A stretch of 64,000 bases of DNA. Source: Rheinheimera sediminis (GTDB lineage Bacteria; Pseudomonadota; Gammaproteobacteria; Enterobacterales; Alteromonadaceae). Location: contig NZ_RZUF01000009.1 in NCBI RefSeq assembly GCF_004005375.1, forward strand, positions 62,001 to 126,000, given 5' to 3'. The position numbers and the translations under genes are program-made. The notes beneath the pieces were generated by a model. The model was not told the DNA's origin. It worked only from the letters and a program-made list of their open reading frames with translations, and made no database searches. Numbering within the stretch: the stretch's first letter is position 1; every line of letters begins with the position of its first letter. Below, piece after piece: positions 33,176-42,597 of this stretch.

Positions 33176-33715
33176 ATGGATTTGAAACAACTGCAGTTGT
33201 CTTTACAGCAGCCTCATTTAGCCCCTGTTGAACTTTGGGATCCAGCTTTTTGCGGTGATATCCCCATTCGTATCGATCGACAGGGTTTTTGGTTCTATCT
33301 GGATTCTAAAATCTTGCGACCAGAACTAATTCAACTTTTTGCTTCTGTGCTCACCCGACAACAACAAGAGTATTTCCTGCTGACTCCGGTTGAAAAAGTC
33401 CGTATTCAGGTGGAAGATGCTGCTTTTGTTATTGTGGCTATAGAGCTGCAAACTGGTGATACACCTGTCCTTATTGCGACCACTAATTTAGGCGAACAAG
33501 TATTAATTACCGCTGAATATCCGTTATTTTTGCAGGCTCAGCCCGATGGCCAGTGTTTGCCTTATCTGCAGTTGTGGCGAGGTTTAACAGCGAAATTCAG
33601 CAGAGCGGCTTATTATCAATTGGTTGATTTGGCTTTGCCTGTCCAGGTAGAAGGAAACACTAAACTACAGATTGATTCTGCTGGCATGAGTTTTGAGCTC
33701 GGAACTCTGGATTAA
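33176..33715 (+). CDS. DUF1285 domain protein
   Basis: The protein begins at ATG 33176 (179 residues). The open frame extends upstream through the tRNA, which cannot be coding. It matches the DUF1285 family in its N-terminal IPIRIDRQGFWFYLDSKILRPELIQLFASVL, the middle YFLLTPVEKVRIQVEDAAFVIVAIE, and the end YYQLVDLALPVQ. It has no signal peptide and no catalytic motif. Function is unknown across the family. Confidence 0.85.
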   Translation: MDLKQLQLSLQQPHLAPVELWDPAFCGDIPIRIDRQGFWFYLDSKILRPELIQLFASVLTRQQQEYFLLTPVEKVRIQVEDAAFVIVAIELQTGDTPVLIATTNLGEQVLITAEYPLFLQAQPDGQCLPYLQLWRGLTAKFSRAAYYQLVDLALPVQVEGNTKLQIDSAGMSFELGTLD

Positions 33716-33841
33716 CCGTTAATCCCGGATCTAAGGCTCTGTATCGCATTCAATTTTTCTGCGCTTGCTGCTTTGGCATTCCTGTTTCATAGTCGTTGCA
33801 CAGCAGCTGGAAAAAGCTGTGTTTATCCAACAGGAGAGCGA

Positions 33842-35122
33842 ATGAAATTCCAATTGACCCTCGTTGCCAGCGCGTTACTGATCGCTGGAACAGCCCAGAG
33901 TACCACTCTAATCCACGCCGGCAAACTGATCACAGCAGACACTGATAAAGTATTGACGCAACAGACTGTCATCATCGAAGGCGACAAAATTGTCGCAGTG
34001 CAGTCCGGTTATACAACCCCGGCCGCCGATGATCAGGTCATAGATTTGAAAAATCATACACTGATGCCTGGCTTAATGGATATGCATACTCATTTTTCCA
34101 CTCAGATGAACCCCGGTACTTATACTGAAGCTTTTTTGTTGAATGAAGCTGATGTTGCCTTACGTGGCGCTACGTATGCCGAAAAGACTTTATTGTCAGG
34201 CTTTACTACAGTCAGAGAGCTGGGTACCAGTCATCACACCAGCACAGCTCTGCGTAAAGCGATCACAGCGGGCTATGTCATAGGCCCGCGTATTTATACC
34301 GCGGGTAAATCTATTGCCACTACAGGGGGGCATGCAGATCCAAGCAATGGTGTAGCTTATGAGCTGATGGGCGATCCAGGTCCAAAAGACGGTGTGGTGA
34401 ATGGCCCGGATGAAGCACGTAAAGCCGTGCGTCAGCGCTACAAAGAAGGTGCAGATCTGATCAAAATCACGGCTACAGGTGGCGTACTGAGTGTGGCCAA
34501 AAGTGGCTCGAATCCACAGTTTAATAAAGAAGAGCTAAAAGCTATTGTCGAGACAGCCAAAGATTATGGCATGACAGTGGCAGTGCATGCGCATGGTAAA
34601 GAAGGCATGGACAGAGCCATCGAAGCCGGAGTGGACTCGATAGAACATGGTACTTTAATGGATAAAGCCACCATGAAACTGATGAAAAAACATGACACTT
34701 ATTATGTTCCAACCATCAGTGCGGGTAAGTGGGCCGCAGAAAAGGCTGCCATTCCGGGCTTTTTCCCAGAGCTGGTTCGGCCAAAAGCTGCAGCTATAGG
34801 TCCAAAAATCCAGCAAACCTTTGCTACGGCTTATAAAGAGGGAGTTAAAATTGCTTTTGGCACTGATGCCGGAGTAGGGGCGCATGGAGATAACTGGCGA
34901 GAATTTGTTTTTATGACAGAGGCCGGTATGCCTGCTTTGGAAGCTATTCAGTCGGCCACTATTACAGCGGCTCGTCTGTTAAAGGTGGATCAGGAACTGG
35001 GTTCTGTCAGCCCAGGTAAAATTGCAGATTTAGTAGCTGTACCAGGTGACCCGCTGCAGGATATTCAGCTGATGGGGGAAGTCAGTTTTGTCATGAAAGC
35101 AGGTGTGGTGTACAAGCAATAG
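33842..35122 (+). CDS. Exported amidohydrolase (metal-dependent dipeptidase-like), copy 1
   Basis: This protein of about 426 residues starts at ATG 33842 with GGAGAG upstream; the longer frame has no ribosome site. A signal peptide ends near GTAQS. Metal-binding residues of the amidohydrolase superfamily are visible: HTHF (MDMHTHFS), Lys in [18 protein letters not shown] and Asp in [11 protein letters not shown]. The closest known subgroup by feel is the imidazolonepropionase-like/Xaa-Pro or Xaa-Arg dipeptidases that occur as periplasmic enzymes. The substrate is not determinable. A paralogue lies at 48763-50040. An intrinsic terminator follows directly. Confidence 0.88.
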   Translation: MKFQLTLVASALLIAGTAQSTTLIHAGKLITADTDKVLTQQTVIIEGDKIVAVQSGYTTPAADDQVIDLKNHTLMPGLMDMHTHFSTQMNPGTYTEAFLLNEADVALRGATYAEKTLLSGFTTVRELGTSHHTSTALRKAITAGYVIGPRIYTAGKSIATTGGHADPSNGVAYELMGDPGPKDGVVNGPDEARKAVRQRYKEGADLIKITATGGVLSVAKSGSNPQFNKEELKAIVETAKDYGMTVAVHAHGKEGMDRAIEAGVDSIEHGTLMDKATMKLMKKHDTYYVPTISAGKWAAEKAAIPGFFPELVRPKAAAIGPKIQQTFATAYKEGVKIAFGTDAGVGAHGDNWREFVFMTEAGMPALEAIQSATITAARLLKVDQELGSVSPGKIADLVAVPGDPLQDIQLMGEVSFVMKAGVVYKQ

Positions 35123-35142
35123 CAATGGATTTGAAAAAGCGA

Positions 35143-35165
35143 GGCAGCCAGGGGCTGCCTTTTTT
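35143..35165 (+). terminator. Intrinsic terminator after the amidohydrolase gene
   Basis: GGCAGCC, AGG loop and GGCTGCC are followed by T6, only 20 bp after the stop codon. It may also serve the convergent DUF2489 gene ending at 35170. Confidence 0.85.
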
Positions 35166-35169
35166 ACTA

Positions 35170-35628
35170 CTATTTTTGCTTCTGAAAAAACGCCAGCAGT
35201 TTGTGCACGTCAGCCAGTATATCGGCTTTCAAGTCAATTTCAGCCTGTTCACGCAGGTGATCCAGATGGCGGATCTCTTTTTTATCACGCTCTTTACGGG
35301 CCTGATGGGTAGGCATATCTTTGACTACGTCGTACATCTTAAACAAGCCAGGGTAGGTAAGAACCGCGTCTGGCTTTTCAGGCAACTGCAGATGGTCCAA
35401 CAACACCCAAAGCCGCAACGCACCTTCTGACAACTCACACTGTCCTTCCCGCATAGCTTTGGCAATTAACACTATACTTTCGGTAAGGTTGGCGTTTTTT
35501 GTCGCAACTACTTGTTGCTGCTTCAACTGTTGTTGTTTGATCAGCCACAACAGACGGCCAAGATAAAAACTTAGACCACCAAGGATTAAAACAGCAACTA
35601 AAGTGGCTAGTATCCAGCTTAAGGTCAA
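35170..35628 (-). CDS. DUF2489 family membrane protein
   Basis: The 152-residue protein has one N-terminal membrane helix (about residues 5-28) followed by a Gln/Lys-rich helix and the conserved DUF2489 pattern (ESIVLIAKAMREGQCELSEGALRLWVLLDHLQL, then HQARKERDKKEIRHLDHLREQAE). The bulk is cytoplasmic. It is encoded 10 bp after yihI, as commonly seen for this pair in related gammaproteobacteria. No enzymatic motif is visible. It is probably co-transcribed with yihI. Confidence 0.85.
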   Translation of the reverse strand: MTLSWILATLVAVLILGGLSFYLGRLLWLIKQQQLKQQQVVATKNANLTESIVLIAKAMREGQCELSEGALRLWVLLDHLQLPEKPDAVLTYPGLFKMYDVVKDMPTHQARKERDKKEIRHLDHLREQAEIDLKADILADVHKLLAFFQKQK

Positions 35629-35638
35629 ACTATATCCC

Positions 35639-36190
35639 CTATTCGCCTAAAAATTCTTTACGCCAATCAGTACGCTCTAACTTGGCTAATGGATCCATAT
35701 CTTCTTCTTCGTCATCTTGATCCAGGCCTAAAAGAGCAACCAGTTCTGCGTGGCGTGCCGTTTTGGCATTGAAGTACTTAGCGTCTTTACCCGTCAGTAT
35801 TTCACCTTTATCCACTTGATCCAGCAATTCCAGCAGCTTCTCATCATTCTCGAGCAAGGCTAATTCCTGCTCTGGAGGCATTTCTGGCTCTTTGGCTTTG
35901 CTCAGTTGGACCACTGGCTTGAACTGTTTCGGCTGCGCCATCAGCTTTTGTTCTGCTTCTGTTACTACTAACGCAATAGGCTTTTTGCTACCGTGGCGTG
36001 GATCTTTAGAGCTTTTGCCTGATTGTTTTTGCTTGTCTTCGGCTGAAGGCGAATGGCGACTACCGGATTTTAAGCCCGCACCTTTCTTTTTGGTTTCGGG
36101 CGCGCGAGTGCGGTCCTGACGAGCTTCCTCAGCCGGTCTGTGCCTGGTACCAAGTGGGCCTGAGGTGCGAGTTTTTTTAATCCGGGTCAT
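35639..36190 (-). CDS. yihI: YihI, Der GTPase-activating protein
   Basis: This 183-residue, highly charged protein has a basic, low-complexity N-terminal half (MTRIKKTRTSGPLGTRHRPA.. repeated Lys/Arg/Ser) and an acidic helical C-terminal part (LALLENDEKLLELLDQVDKGE, then AELVALLGLDQDDEEEDMD). This layout fits YihI, which binds the ribosome-assembly GTPase Der and raises its GTPase activity. Its gene order next to DUF2489 and near polA/engB supports the call. The length is close to family norm. Confidence 0.9.
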   Translation of the reverse strand: MTRIKKTRTSGPLGTRHRPAEEARQDRTRAPETKKKGAGLKSGSRHSPSAEDKQKQSGKSSKDPRHGSKKPIALVVTEAEQKLMAQPKQFKPVVQLSKAKEPEMPPEQELALLENDEKLLELLDQVDKGEILTGKDAKYFNAKTARHAELVALLGLDQDDEEEDMDPLAKLERTDWRKEFLGE

Positions 36191-36244
36191 TATGTGTTAC
36201 CTACGAAAAAGGGCGCGTATTTTAACCAGTTTATCTTAGAAAAC

Positions 36245-36892
36245 CTAGGTATTTCGTTTTTTAAATATCACCACATCATCAGCCGGAAAATGTAGTGCAA
36301 AATTATCCCGCTTTGCCAGAAATTCAAAAGTGCGCTGATGGAAAAAACTGATATGGGTTGGGTCGTTTTTATAATGCCAATTGTTGAAGCTGCTTTGCTC
36401 GGTGTAGCGTTTGGTCATCAAAGCCAATACGCCTTCGGGCCAGAGTAAATCCAGCCATAAGGACCATTCTTTCGCTGGGTTGATAAAATGTTCTATGGCT
36501 TCAGTACAACTGACAAAATGGTATTTTTGCTGCAGAGCATGCGGCTCCGGTGCATAAAATGGATCCCAAACCTGCATTTTTTTGCCTGCTTCGCTGAGCA
36601 TTTGTGCCAATAAGGGCCCTGGGCCACAACCAAAATCCAATCCTGTATGTTGTTCAGGTGTAAGAGTACTGAGCAGAGGTAAAGATAAACGGGATAAAAA
36701 TTTACGGTAAGCCGGATCATCCAACTGGTTTTGATGTAAATCGTATTGGGCTTTTTCTTGCTGCGCAGTTAAAAGCGTTGTGCGGTCAGCAAAGACTAAA
36801 CAACACTGCTGACATTGAAAGTAAGCACGTCTTTTATCGCTGCAAAAAGCCTGTATTTCTGATGCTGAACAAAGTGGGCACGCTGAATTCAT
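36245..36892 (-). CDS. Class I SAM-dependent methyltransferase with zinc-ribbon N terminus
   Basis: The 215-residue protein begins with CPLC and CQQC pairs (residues 5-30), a likely zinc ribbon. The methyltransferase domain follows with the SAM-binding GLDFGCGPGPLL. Further family features are VWDPFYAP, SCTEAIEHF and the ending WHYKNDPTHISFFHQRTFEFLA. Proteins of this architecture (zinc ribbon plus Methyltransf-type domain) act on various small or macromolecular substrates. The substrate here is unknown. The gene begins 12 bp after the terminator of the CsrB-like RNA, so it must have its own promoter or readthrough transcription. Confidence 0.8.
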   Translation of the reverse strand: MNSACPLCSASEIQAFCSDKRRAYFQCQQCCLVFADRTTLLTAQQEKAQYDLHQNQLDDPAYRKFLSRLSLPLLSTLTPEQHTGLDFGCGPGPLLAQMLSEAGKKMQVWDPFYAPEPHALQQKYHFVSCTEAIEHFINPAKEWSLWLDLLWPEGVLALMTKRYTEQSSFNNWHYKNDPTHISFFHQRTFEFLAKRDNFALHFPADDVVIFKKRNT

Positions 36893-36903
36893 GGTGAAGA
36901 TAA

Positions 36904-37275
36904 ATAAAAAGGGCGGTGTAAGATGTTACCGCCCTCTATATAAGGTGTCTAGCGCGACACATAATCTGCTTTAAGTCGTCCTGACGGGAGTTCAACACCC
37001 TGTTTGCACAAATTCCCTATATTTTTACGCAAATTCCCTATGAAAATAATTATTCGCGACCTTCCTGATACTTAATGTTCCATCCATGCACCGTGTAAAT
37101 TACACTCTGCCATCATTCTGATGCTTAAAAAGTATACTAATGCACTGCTGCTGTCCTTGCCTTCTTTCCCTGTTTTCAATGGTTACTAAATGTAACCGGA
37201 TTTAATTTACTCCGATTTTTTAGAATGGCAATACGGCAGTATAAAAAAAGTACAAAAAAAATGAACTATTTTGTA
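36904..37275 (-). ncRNA. csrB: CsrB/RsmY-like regulatory RNA (candidate)
   Basis: A roughly 330-370-nt non-coding transcript is predicted on the minus strand. Its possible -10 elements are TATAAT (37281-37286 inverted) or TATACT (37238-37243 inverted). It ends at a strong intrinsic terminator (GGGCGGT stem, loop, ACCGCCC, then T5) at 36906-36934. About nine GGA motifs occur, among them AGGGAATTTG twice, AAGGACAGC, CAGGAAGG and CAGGACGAC in a small stem, plus hairpins such as GGTTAC-ATTTA-GTAACC. Two GacA/UvrY boxes lie just upstream. This fits the RNAs that titrate CsrA/RsmA. GGA density is lower than in E. coli CsrB (about 18), so the family call is tentative, although an RNA gene is very likely. 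Confidence 0.65.
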
Positions 37276-37316
37276 ATGACATTATAAATCAAAGACTTGC
37301 GTATATTATTTCGCGT

Positions 37317-37356
37317 TGTGAGCATTATCTTACTAGAGTGTGAGACATATCTTACA
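37317..37356 (-). promoter_or_regulatory. Two tandem GacA/UvrY binding boxes
   Basis: The consensus TGTAAG-N6-CTTACA is matched 11 of 12 by TGTAAG ATATGT CTCACA (37339-37356, minus strand) and 10 of 12 by AGTAAG ATAATG CTCACA (37317-37334). They sit 30-80 bp upstream of the candidate RNA promoters and downstream of the cytochrome c4 terminator. The RNA is therefore their only plausible target. Confidence 0.75.
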
Positions 37357-37426
37357 AAATAAGTTGAGTTCTCATTATTCACTAGGTGAAGCGACAGCTT
37401 GAGGGGAAAGGTTAGCGGGAGAGCAT

Positions 37427-37454
37427 AAAAAAACCAGGCATAAAGCCTGGCTTT
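37427..37454 (-). terminator. Intrinsic terminator of the cytochrome c4 gene
   Basis: On the minus strand CCAGGC, TTTAT loop and GCCTGG are followed by T7. It lies about 20 bp after the cytochrome c4 stop and upstream of the GacA/UvrY boxes, insulating the RNA gene. Confidence 0.85.
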
Positions 37455-37471
37455 TCACGCAAGAATGGCTG

Positions 37472-38098
37472 TTAGTGCAAACCGCCTACGTATTTAGACA
37501 GTATTTCGATATCTTCGTCGGTCAGCTTCTTTGCAATATCGCGCATCATACCATTCATATCATTGGCTCGCGCACCACTGCGGAAGGCTTCCAATTGTGA
37601 TTTGGTATAAGCTGCGTGTTGGAATGAAATTTTCGGGAAACCAGCCAAGCTGTGCCCTACACCACGTGGACCATGACATGCGATACAAGCGGCTATACCA
37701 CGTTCCATATCACCACCACGAAACAATTTTTCGCCTTTAGCAATCACATCTTCTGGTGTAGTGCCTTCCTTCATGGTCTGACTAGCATAAAAAGCAGCCA
37801 GATCTTTCATATCCTGTTCCGACAAAGCAGCAACCATTGGAGCCATCAGGGCGTTATAACGCCCTTCCTTACCCGCAGTTTTGCCACCTAGTTGAAATTC
37901 TTTTAACTGTTTAAATAAATAACCAGCATGTTGACCCGCAATTTTTGGGTATAAATCGGTAGGGCTATTCCCGTCCATGCCATGGCAGGCAGCACAAGTA
38001 GCAGATTTAGCTTTACCTGCTTCAGCATCCCCATCGAATGCATAAGCTGTACTGATTAACCCTAAAAAGAGCGTGAGTGGAAGTGCGAATTTTTTCAT
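37472..38098 (-). CDS. cc4: Cytochrome c4 (periplasmic dihaem)
   Basis: The start is ATG 38098 (208 residues); an earlier in-frame ATG gives 15 extra residues without a signal-peptide function. The signal peptide ends STAYA. Two haem sites are present, CAACH (ATCAACHG) and CIACH (AACIACHGP), each in a class I cytochrome fold, with downstream Met ligands (NALMAPMV, NDMNGMMRDI). Cytochrome c4 passes electrons from the bc1 complex to oxidases on the periplasmic side. It is encoded divergently from engB, as in other gammaproteobacteria. Confidence 0.93.
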   Translation of the reverse strand: MKKFALPLTLFLGLISTAYAFDGDAEAGKAKSATCAACHGMDGNSPTDLYPKIAGQHAGYLFKQLKEFQLGGKTAGKEGRYNALMAPMVAALSEQDMKDLAAFYASQTMKEGTTPEDVIAKGEKLFRGGDMERGIAACIACHGPRGVGHSLAGFPKISFQHAAYTKSQLEAFRSGARANDMNGMMRDIAKKLTDEDIEILSKYVGGLH

Positions 38099-38279
38099 TT
38101 TTTTTCCGTCTCTGTCCGCGTTGAACCGCCAGAAATCTGGCAACCAAGTTGAATAACCCTATATTTTATGTTTATTTTACACGAATATTGCACAGATAGA
38201 ATCCCATAAATCACAGTAAAGCTTCTGTGGATCTTCAGGATCCGTTACACTATAGCTAAATTTACAGCCGGAGCTGACA

Positions 38280-38894
38280 GTGTACAAAGCGATCATCAAT
38301 TATCAGAAAGCAACTTTTCTGACCAGTGCCCCTGATATTAAGGCTCTGCCCGCAGATACAGGTATCGAAGTTGCCTTTGCTGGTCGTTCTAACGCCGGCA
38401 AGTCCAGTGCATTAAATACGCTGACTAGACAAAATGGTTTAGCCAGAACCAGTAAAACACCAGGTCGTACTCAATTAATTAATACTTTTTCTTTATCTGA
38501 AAACCAGCGTTTGATCGATTTGCCTGGTTATGGCTTTGCCAAAGTGCCTTTAGCCGTTAAAGAAAAATGGCAAAAAGCTCTGAGTGAATATCTGATTAAA
38601 CGTGAAAGTTTAAAAGGTATAGTTATATTAATGGATATTCGCCATCCACTGAAAGATTTGGATCAGGATTTAATTCATTGGGCTGTGCAAAGTAATTTGC
38701 AGGTGTTGTTACTTTTGACCAAAGCGGACAAGTTAAGTCCAGGGCCGCGTAAAAAAGTTCTGATGGAGGTCACGGAAGCCTCTATGGCTTTTATGGGCGA
38801 TGTCACAGTACAGGTGTTCAGCTCTCTTACCAAATTAGGTTTGACAGAGTTAGAACAAAAGCTAGACCAATGGTTTAGCGCAGACGCAGAATAA
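38280..38894 (+). CDS. engB: EngB/YsxC (YihA), ribosome-biogenesis GTPase
   Basis: The 204-residue GTPase starts at GTG 38280, with GGAG seven bases upstream. G-motifs are complete: G1 [10 protein letters not shown]2/G3 including TPGRTQ and DLPGYG, G4 LTKADK, and a C-terminal SSLTKLG in G5 position. It assists assembly of the large ribosomal subunit. It is followed by a terminator and lies opposite polA, with Spot 42 between, the conserved order of enterics and vibrios. Confidence 0.95.
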   Translation: MYKAIINYQKATFLTSAPDIKALPADTGIEVAFAGRSNAGKSSALNTLTRQNGLARTSKTPGRTQLINTFSLSENQRLIDLPGYGFAKVPLAVKEKWQKALSEYLIKRESLKGIVILMDIRHPLKDLDQDLIHWAVQSNLQVLLLLTKADKLSPGPRKKVLMEVTEASMAFMGDVTVQVFSSLTKLGLTELEQKLDQWFSADAE

Positions 38895-38910
38895 GTGTTA
38901 CCCAGTCTCA

Positions 38911-38939
38911 AAAAGCAGAGCATGTCTCTGCTTTTTTTA
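38911..38939 (+). terminator. Intrinsic terminator after engB
   Basis: AGCAGAG, CATGT loop and CTCTGCT are followed by T7, about 17 bp after the engB stop. Confidence 0.88.
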
Positions 38940-38948
38940 TTCTTATTA

Positions 38949-39070
38949 ACCTGAACTCGGGATAATGAGTGTCGAGTTTTGTCGATTTAATTAATTAAAT
39001 CAACGAAGTAAAATTATTACGTCAAGCACACAAAGTTTATTCAGTGGCAAGGCTTATCCCGAGTTCAGGT
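38949..39070. mobile_element. 122-bp MITE with 17-bp inverted ends and target duplication
   Basis: Perfect terminal inverted repeats ACCTGAACTCGGGATAA and TTATCCCGAGTTCAGGT bound a 122-bp non-coding element. They are flanked on both sides by TTATTA (38943-38948 and 39071-39076), a 6-bp target-site duplication. The interior contains a palindromic AT-rich segment (ATTTAATTAATTAAAT). No transposase is encoded, so it would be moved in trans. A decayed copy lies near 20387-20474. The family cannot be named from sequence alone. Confidence 0.85.
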
Positions 39071-39190
39071 TTATTAGATCCCAGTTTCTAAAAAGCATCA
39101 CAGTACTAGTTCAGATCAAATCTCAGAATGACATGGCAAAGAAAAATAAGCTCAGCTGATCATAAGTGTTTGGGGATTTTGCGCTGCCAG

Positions 39191-39290
39191 AAAAAAGAAA
39201 ACCGGCCCTTTTTGAGGAGGCCGGTCATAGCAAACGGGGAGAAGCTATTCAATAATTTCAAATCAACAGGGTGTCTTGGATTAACAAGAC
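39191..39290 (-). ncRNA. Candidate small RNA downstream of Spot 42
   Basis: The minus strand has a perfect -10 TATAAT (39297-39302) with TTCAAA 16 bp upstream. A strong intrinsic terminator (ACCGGCC, loop, GGCCGGT then T-rich) ends at 39191. The predicted RNA of about 100 nt has a 5' stem (GTCTTG-TTAATC-CAAGAC), then ATAGC..GCTAT around a loop with CUUCUCCCCG, which could pair with a Shine-Dalgarno region. No open frame with a ribosome site is evident. Position relative to Spot 42 recalls extra sRNAs reported beside spf in some vibrios, but homology cannot be judged here. Confidence 0.6.
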
Positions 39291-39375
39291 AAGGCTATTA
39301 TACATAGAATTATGAACGTTTGAAGTATTTGCTCTAAAAAATCTAATTTTATTTCAGTTTCTCTGATCAAAAGAC

Positions 39376-39494
39376 AAAAAAAACGCCCCACTGCAAGCAG
39401 TGGGGCGGCTAAATAAGCCTTTCTTTCTGGCCACTAAATAAGCGATTAAGCTCAGTAGTGCTGAAAGATAGAACATCTTACCTCTGTACCCTAC
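39376..39494 (-). ncRNA. spf: Spot 42 RNA
   Basis: The minus-strand sequence begins GTAGGGTACAGAGGTAAG, followed by ATGTTCTATCTTTCAG, which is the highly conserved 5' region of Spot 42. It ends in TTTAGCCGCCCCACTG, with the GCCCCAC..GTGGGGC terminator and T-run. At about 119 nt it is slightly longer than the 109-nt E. coli RNA. The middle segment is diverged. It lies between polA and engB, downstream of polA on the same strand, the same position as in E. coli. A -10 (TAGAAT) is 7 bases upstream of the proposed 5' end. Spot 42 is an Hfq-dependent regulator of carbon metabolism repressed by CRP in enterics. Confidence 0.95.
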
Positions 39495-39708
39495 GAATTT
39501 AATTCTACAAGTGTTGATTAAAAATGCAAGTCAATAGCTGTAATTAAACTACAAATATTTCTTTAAATTGCTATTAAGTTGAAAAAATGTAGCTTTATTA
39601 CCAGTGGTGTTCATTGGTGTTGTTGATTAATTAGGCAGTTTTGGCCGAAATTAGCGGAGACCAGCACAGTGTCGGGATCTGTTGTAGCTACTGCAGTTCT
39701 TCATCTAT

Positions 39709-39733
39709 AAAAAAGCCCCAAACAAGTTGGGGC
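39709..39733 (-). terminator. Intrinsic terminator of polA
   Basis: On the minus strand GCCCCAA, CTTG and TTTGGGGC are followed by T6, about 90 bp after the polA stop. It separates polA from the Spot 42 promoter. Confidence 0.85.
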
Positions 39734-39819
39734 GAAAAATCAAACTACCAGGAATGGGCATATACACTATTAATAAGACTGGGTGTTTTTAACTTAGTTC
39801 AGACTTATCACTATTTTTT

Positions 39820-42597
39820 TTAGTGCGCCTGATCCCAGTTTGGCCCAGAGCCTGCCTCAGCCAGTAAGGGCACATCCAACGAAGCCGCGGATTGCATGAT
39901 GTCGACCAGCTCTGTACTGACTCTTTCCAGTTCTTCAGTTTTGACTTCAAATACTAGTTCATCGTGCACCTGCATTATCATTGAGACAACACCAGCTGGT
40001 TGCTTATCCTGCCAGGCTGCCACTTTGATCATGGCCATTTTGATGATATCAGCCGCCGTACCTTGCATCGGAGCATTGATAGCAGCGCGTTCAGCACCTT
40101 TTTTCCGGGCCATATTTTTGGCATTAATTTCTGGCAGGTACAAACGACGACCAAACAGAGTTTCTACATAGCCCAGCTCATGAGCCTGAGTACGTGTTCG
40201 CTTCATGTAATCCAACACGCCAGGGAAGCGTGCAAAATACAAATCAACGTACTGCTGTGCTTCTGATCGGCTAATGCCCAGCTGACGCGCCAAACCAAAA
40301 GCTGACATGCCATAAATAAGGCCGAAGTTCACGGCTTTAGCCCTACGGCGTTGTTCTGAACTGACATCGTCCAGCTTTACACCAAAAACTTCAGCAGCTG
40401 TGGCTTTATGAATATCTTTACCTTGTGCAAAAGCATTCAACAATGCAGGGTCACGCGATAAGTGCGCCATAATGCGCAGTTCAATTTGTGAATAGTCGAT
40501 CGCCAGTATGGTTTTGCCACTTTCAGCAATAAAAGCCTGACGAATACGGCGGCCCTCTTCGCTTCGGATGGGAATGTTTTGCAGGTTAGGTTCAGTAGAG
40601 CTTAAACGACCTGTAGCAGCAACAGCCTGATGATAGGATGTGTGCACCCGGCCTGTAGCTGGGTTAACAGAAAGCGGCAGTTTATCGGTGTAAGTGGATT
40701 TCAGCTTACTTAAACCCCGATGTTCAGTAATTAGTTTGGGGAACTCGTAATCAAGCGCCAGCTCGGCTAATACTTCTTCTGCGGTGGATGGTGTGCCTGT
40801 AGGTGTTTTTTTAAGGACAGGCAGCCCCATCTGCTCGAATAAGATTTCCTGAAGTTGCTTAGGAGAAGACAGGTTAAATTCTTTACCCGCCATCTGATAG
40901 GCTTCCTGCTCAATCTCACTTATACGGGTGGCTAAATCCATACTTTGTTGCGCTAACAAATGGCCGTCAATTTTAACGCCAGTGCGTTCCATTTTGGACA
41001 ATATAGGCACCAGAGGCATTTCGATATCGCGGAACACCGTTTGTAAGCCTGAATGTTGCGCAAGCATCGGCCATAAGGTTTGATGCAAACGTAATGTCAC
41101 GTCAGCATCCTCTGCTGCGTAAGGAGAGGCTTGCTCCAGCGCTATTTGGTTAAAGGTGATTTGTTTCGCCCCTTTACCTGCTATATCTTCAAAAGCTATG
41201 GTTTTATGCCCGAGGTACTTCAGTGACAAGGAATCCATATCGTGTCGCGAGGCCACACTGTTGACAATATAAGATTCCAGCATAGTGTCAAAACGAATGC
41301 CACGAAGTTCAATGCCATGGCGCGCCAAAACACTTTGGTCATACTTCAGGTTTTGGCCCACTTTGGCTTTAGTTTCATCTTCCAGCCAGTCTTTCAACTG
41401 AGCTAACACCCATTCACGATTGAGCTGTTCAGGTGCGCCAACATAATCATGCGCCAACGGAATATAGCAGGCATCGCCTGCTCCTAACGCCAGCGAAATA
41501 CCGACAATATCGGCCTGCATATAATCCAGACTGGTGGTTTCAGTATCAAAAGCCACCAGTTCAATCTGAGGCAAGCGTTCCAGCAATTGCAGAAAATCAG
41601 CTTGGGTTAAAATGCAGGGGTAGCCACTGATATCAATACCACTGGCTGGAGCTTCAGCTTCTTGTTCTTCATTCTGTTTTGTAGCTTCTGTCGCTACTGT
41701 TGTCGCAGCGTCTTTGCCTGCTAAAACTTCGCTTAACCAGCGTCTGAATTCACAAGCTGCAAACAGCTCTGCCAGTTTGCTCTGATCCGGAGTTTTGATC
41801 TCTAAGCTATCTGACTGTAACGATAATTCCACATCTGTTTTGATGGTCGCCAGCTGATAAGACAGCATCAGTTGTTCTTTAAACTCTGTCATTTTGGCGG
41901 CTATGGTTTTGCTGCCACGAAAGTTCAGCGTCGCAATTTGATCTAACTGCTGGTACAGTTTTTCTATTGAACCAATACCCTGGAGTAAAGCCATAGCGGT
42001 TTTTTCACCTACCCCGGGCAAGCCCGGAATATTATCCGCTTTATCGCCCATCAGAGCTAAATAATCGACAATCAGCTCTGGGCCGACGCCAAATTTATCT
42101 GCTACGCCAGCAGGATCCAAAATGGTATCTGTCATGGTGTTTATTAAAGTGACATGCTGATCAACTAATTGAGCCATGTCTTTATCGCCCGTTGAAATAA
42201 GCACATGCCTGCCTTGCTGACTGGCTTGAACTGCTAATGTGCCTATCACGTCATCAGCTTCAACGCCGCTGATACAAATCAAAGGTAAACCCATAGCCTG
42301 AATTATTTGGTGTAAAGGCTCTATCTGGCTGCGTAAATCATCTGGCATGGGTGGGCGATGTGCTTTATATTCGCTATACATTTCGTTGCGAAAAGTCGGG
42401 CCTTTTGCATCGAACACCACCACCATCTGGCTGGGCTTGTACTGGCGCAATAAACTTTTCAGCATATTGACTACACCATAAATAGCTCCTGTCGCTTCTC
42501 CTTTGGAGTTTGTCAGATGTGGTGGGGAGTGATAGGCGCGAAATAAATAAGAAGAACCGTCGACAAGAATAAGAGGATTGTCCGGTATAACAACCAT
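39820..42597 (-). CDS. polA: DNA polymerase I
   Basis: The 925-residue polymerase closely matches the usual length (928 in E. coli). Residues 1 to about 290 form the 5'-3' exonuclease ([27 protein letters not shown]). The 3'-5' proofreading domain has an intact [10 protein letters not shown]. The polymerase domain contains motif [15 protein letters not shown], the O-helix [14 protein letters not shown] and motif [10 protein letters not shown]. Both exonucleases should be active. It handles Okazaki-fragment processing and repair. A region with a perfect DnaA-box sequence lies upstream. Confidence 0.97.
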   Translation of the reverse strand: MVVIPDNPLILVDGSSYLFRAYHSPPHLTNSKGEATGAIYGVVNMLKSLLRQYKPSQMVVVFDAKGPTFRNEMYSEYKAHRPPMPDDLRSQIEPLHQIIQAMGLPLICISGVEADDVIGTLAVQASQQGRHVLISTGDKDMAQLVDQHVTLINTMTDTILDPAGVADKFGVGPELIVDYLALMGDKADNIPGLPGVGEKTAMALLQGIGSIEKLYQQLDQIATLNFRGSKTIAAKMTEFKEQLMLSYQLATIKTDVELSLQSDSLEIKTPDQSKLAELFAACEFRRWLSEVLAGKDAATTVATEATKQNEEQEAEAPASGIDISGYPCILTQADFLQLLERLPQIELVAFDTETTSLDYMQADIVGISLALGAGDACYIPLAHDYVGAPEQLNREWVLAQLKDWLEDETKAKVGQNLKYDQSVLARHGIELRGIRFDTMLESYIVNSVASRHDMDSLSLKYLGHKTIAFEDIAGKGAKQITFNQIALEQASPYAAEDADVTLRLHQTLWPMLAQHSGLQTVFRDIEMPLVPILSKMERTGVKIDGHLLAQQSMDLATRISEIEQEAYQMAGKEFNLSSPKQLQEILFEQMGLPVLKKTPTGTPSTAEEVLAELALDYEFPKLITEHRGLSKLKSTYTDKLPLSVNPATGRVHTSYHQAVAATGRLSSTEPNLQNIPIRSEEGRRIRQAFIAESGKTILAIDYSQIELRIMAHLSRDPALLNAFAQGKDIHKATAAEVFGVKLDDVSSEQRRRAKAVNFGLIYGMSAFGLARQLGISRSEAQQYVDLYFARFPGVLDYMKRTRTQAHELGYVETLFGRRLYLPEINAKNMARKKGAERAAINAPMQGTAADIIKMAMIKVAAWQDKQPAGVVSMIMQVHDELVFEVKTEELERVSTELVDIMQSAASLDVPLLAEAGSGPNWDQAH

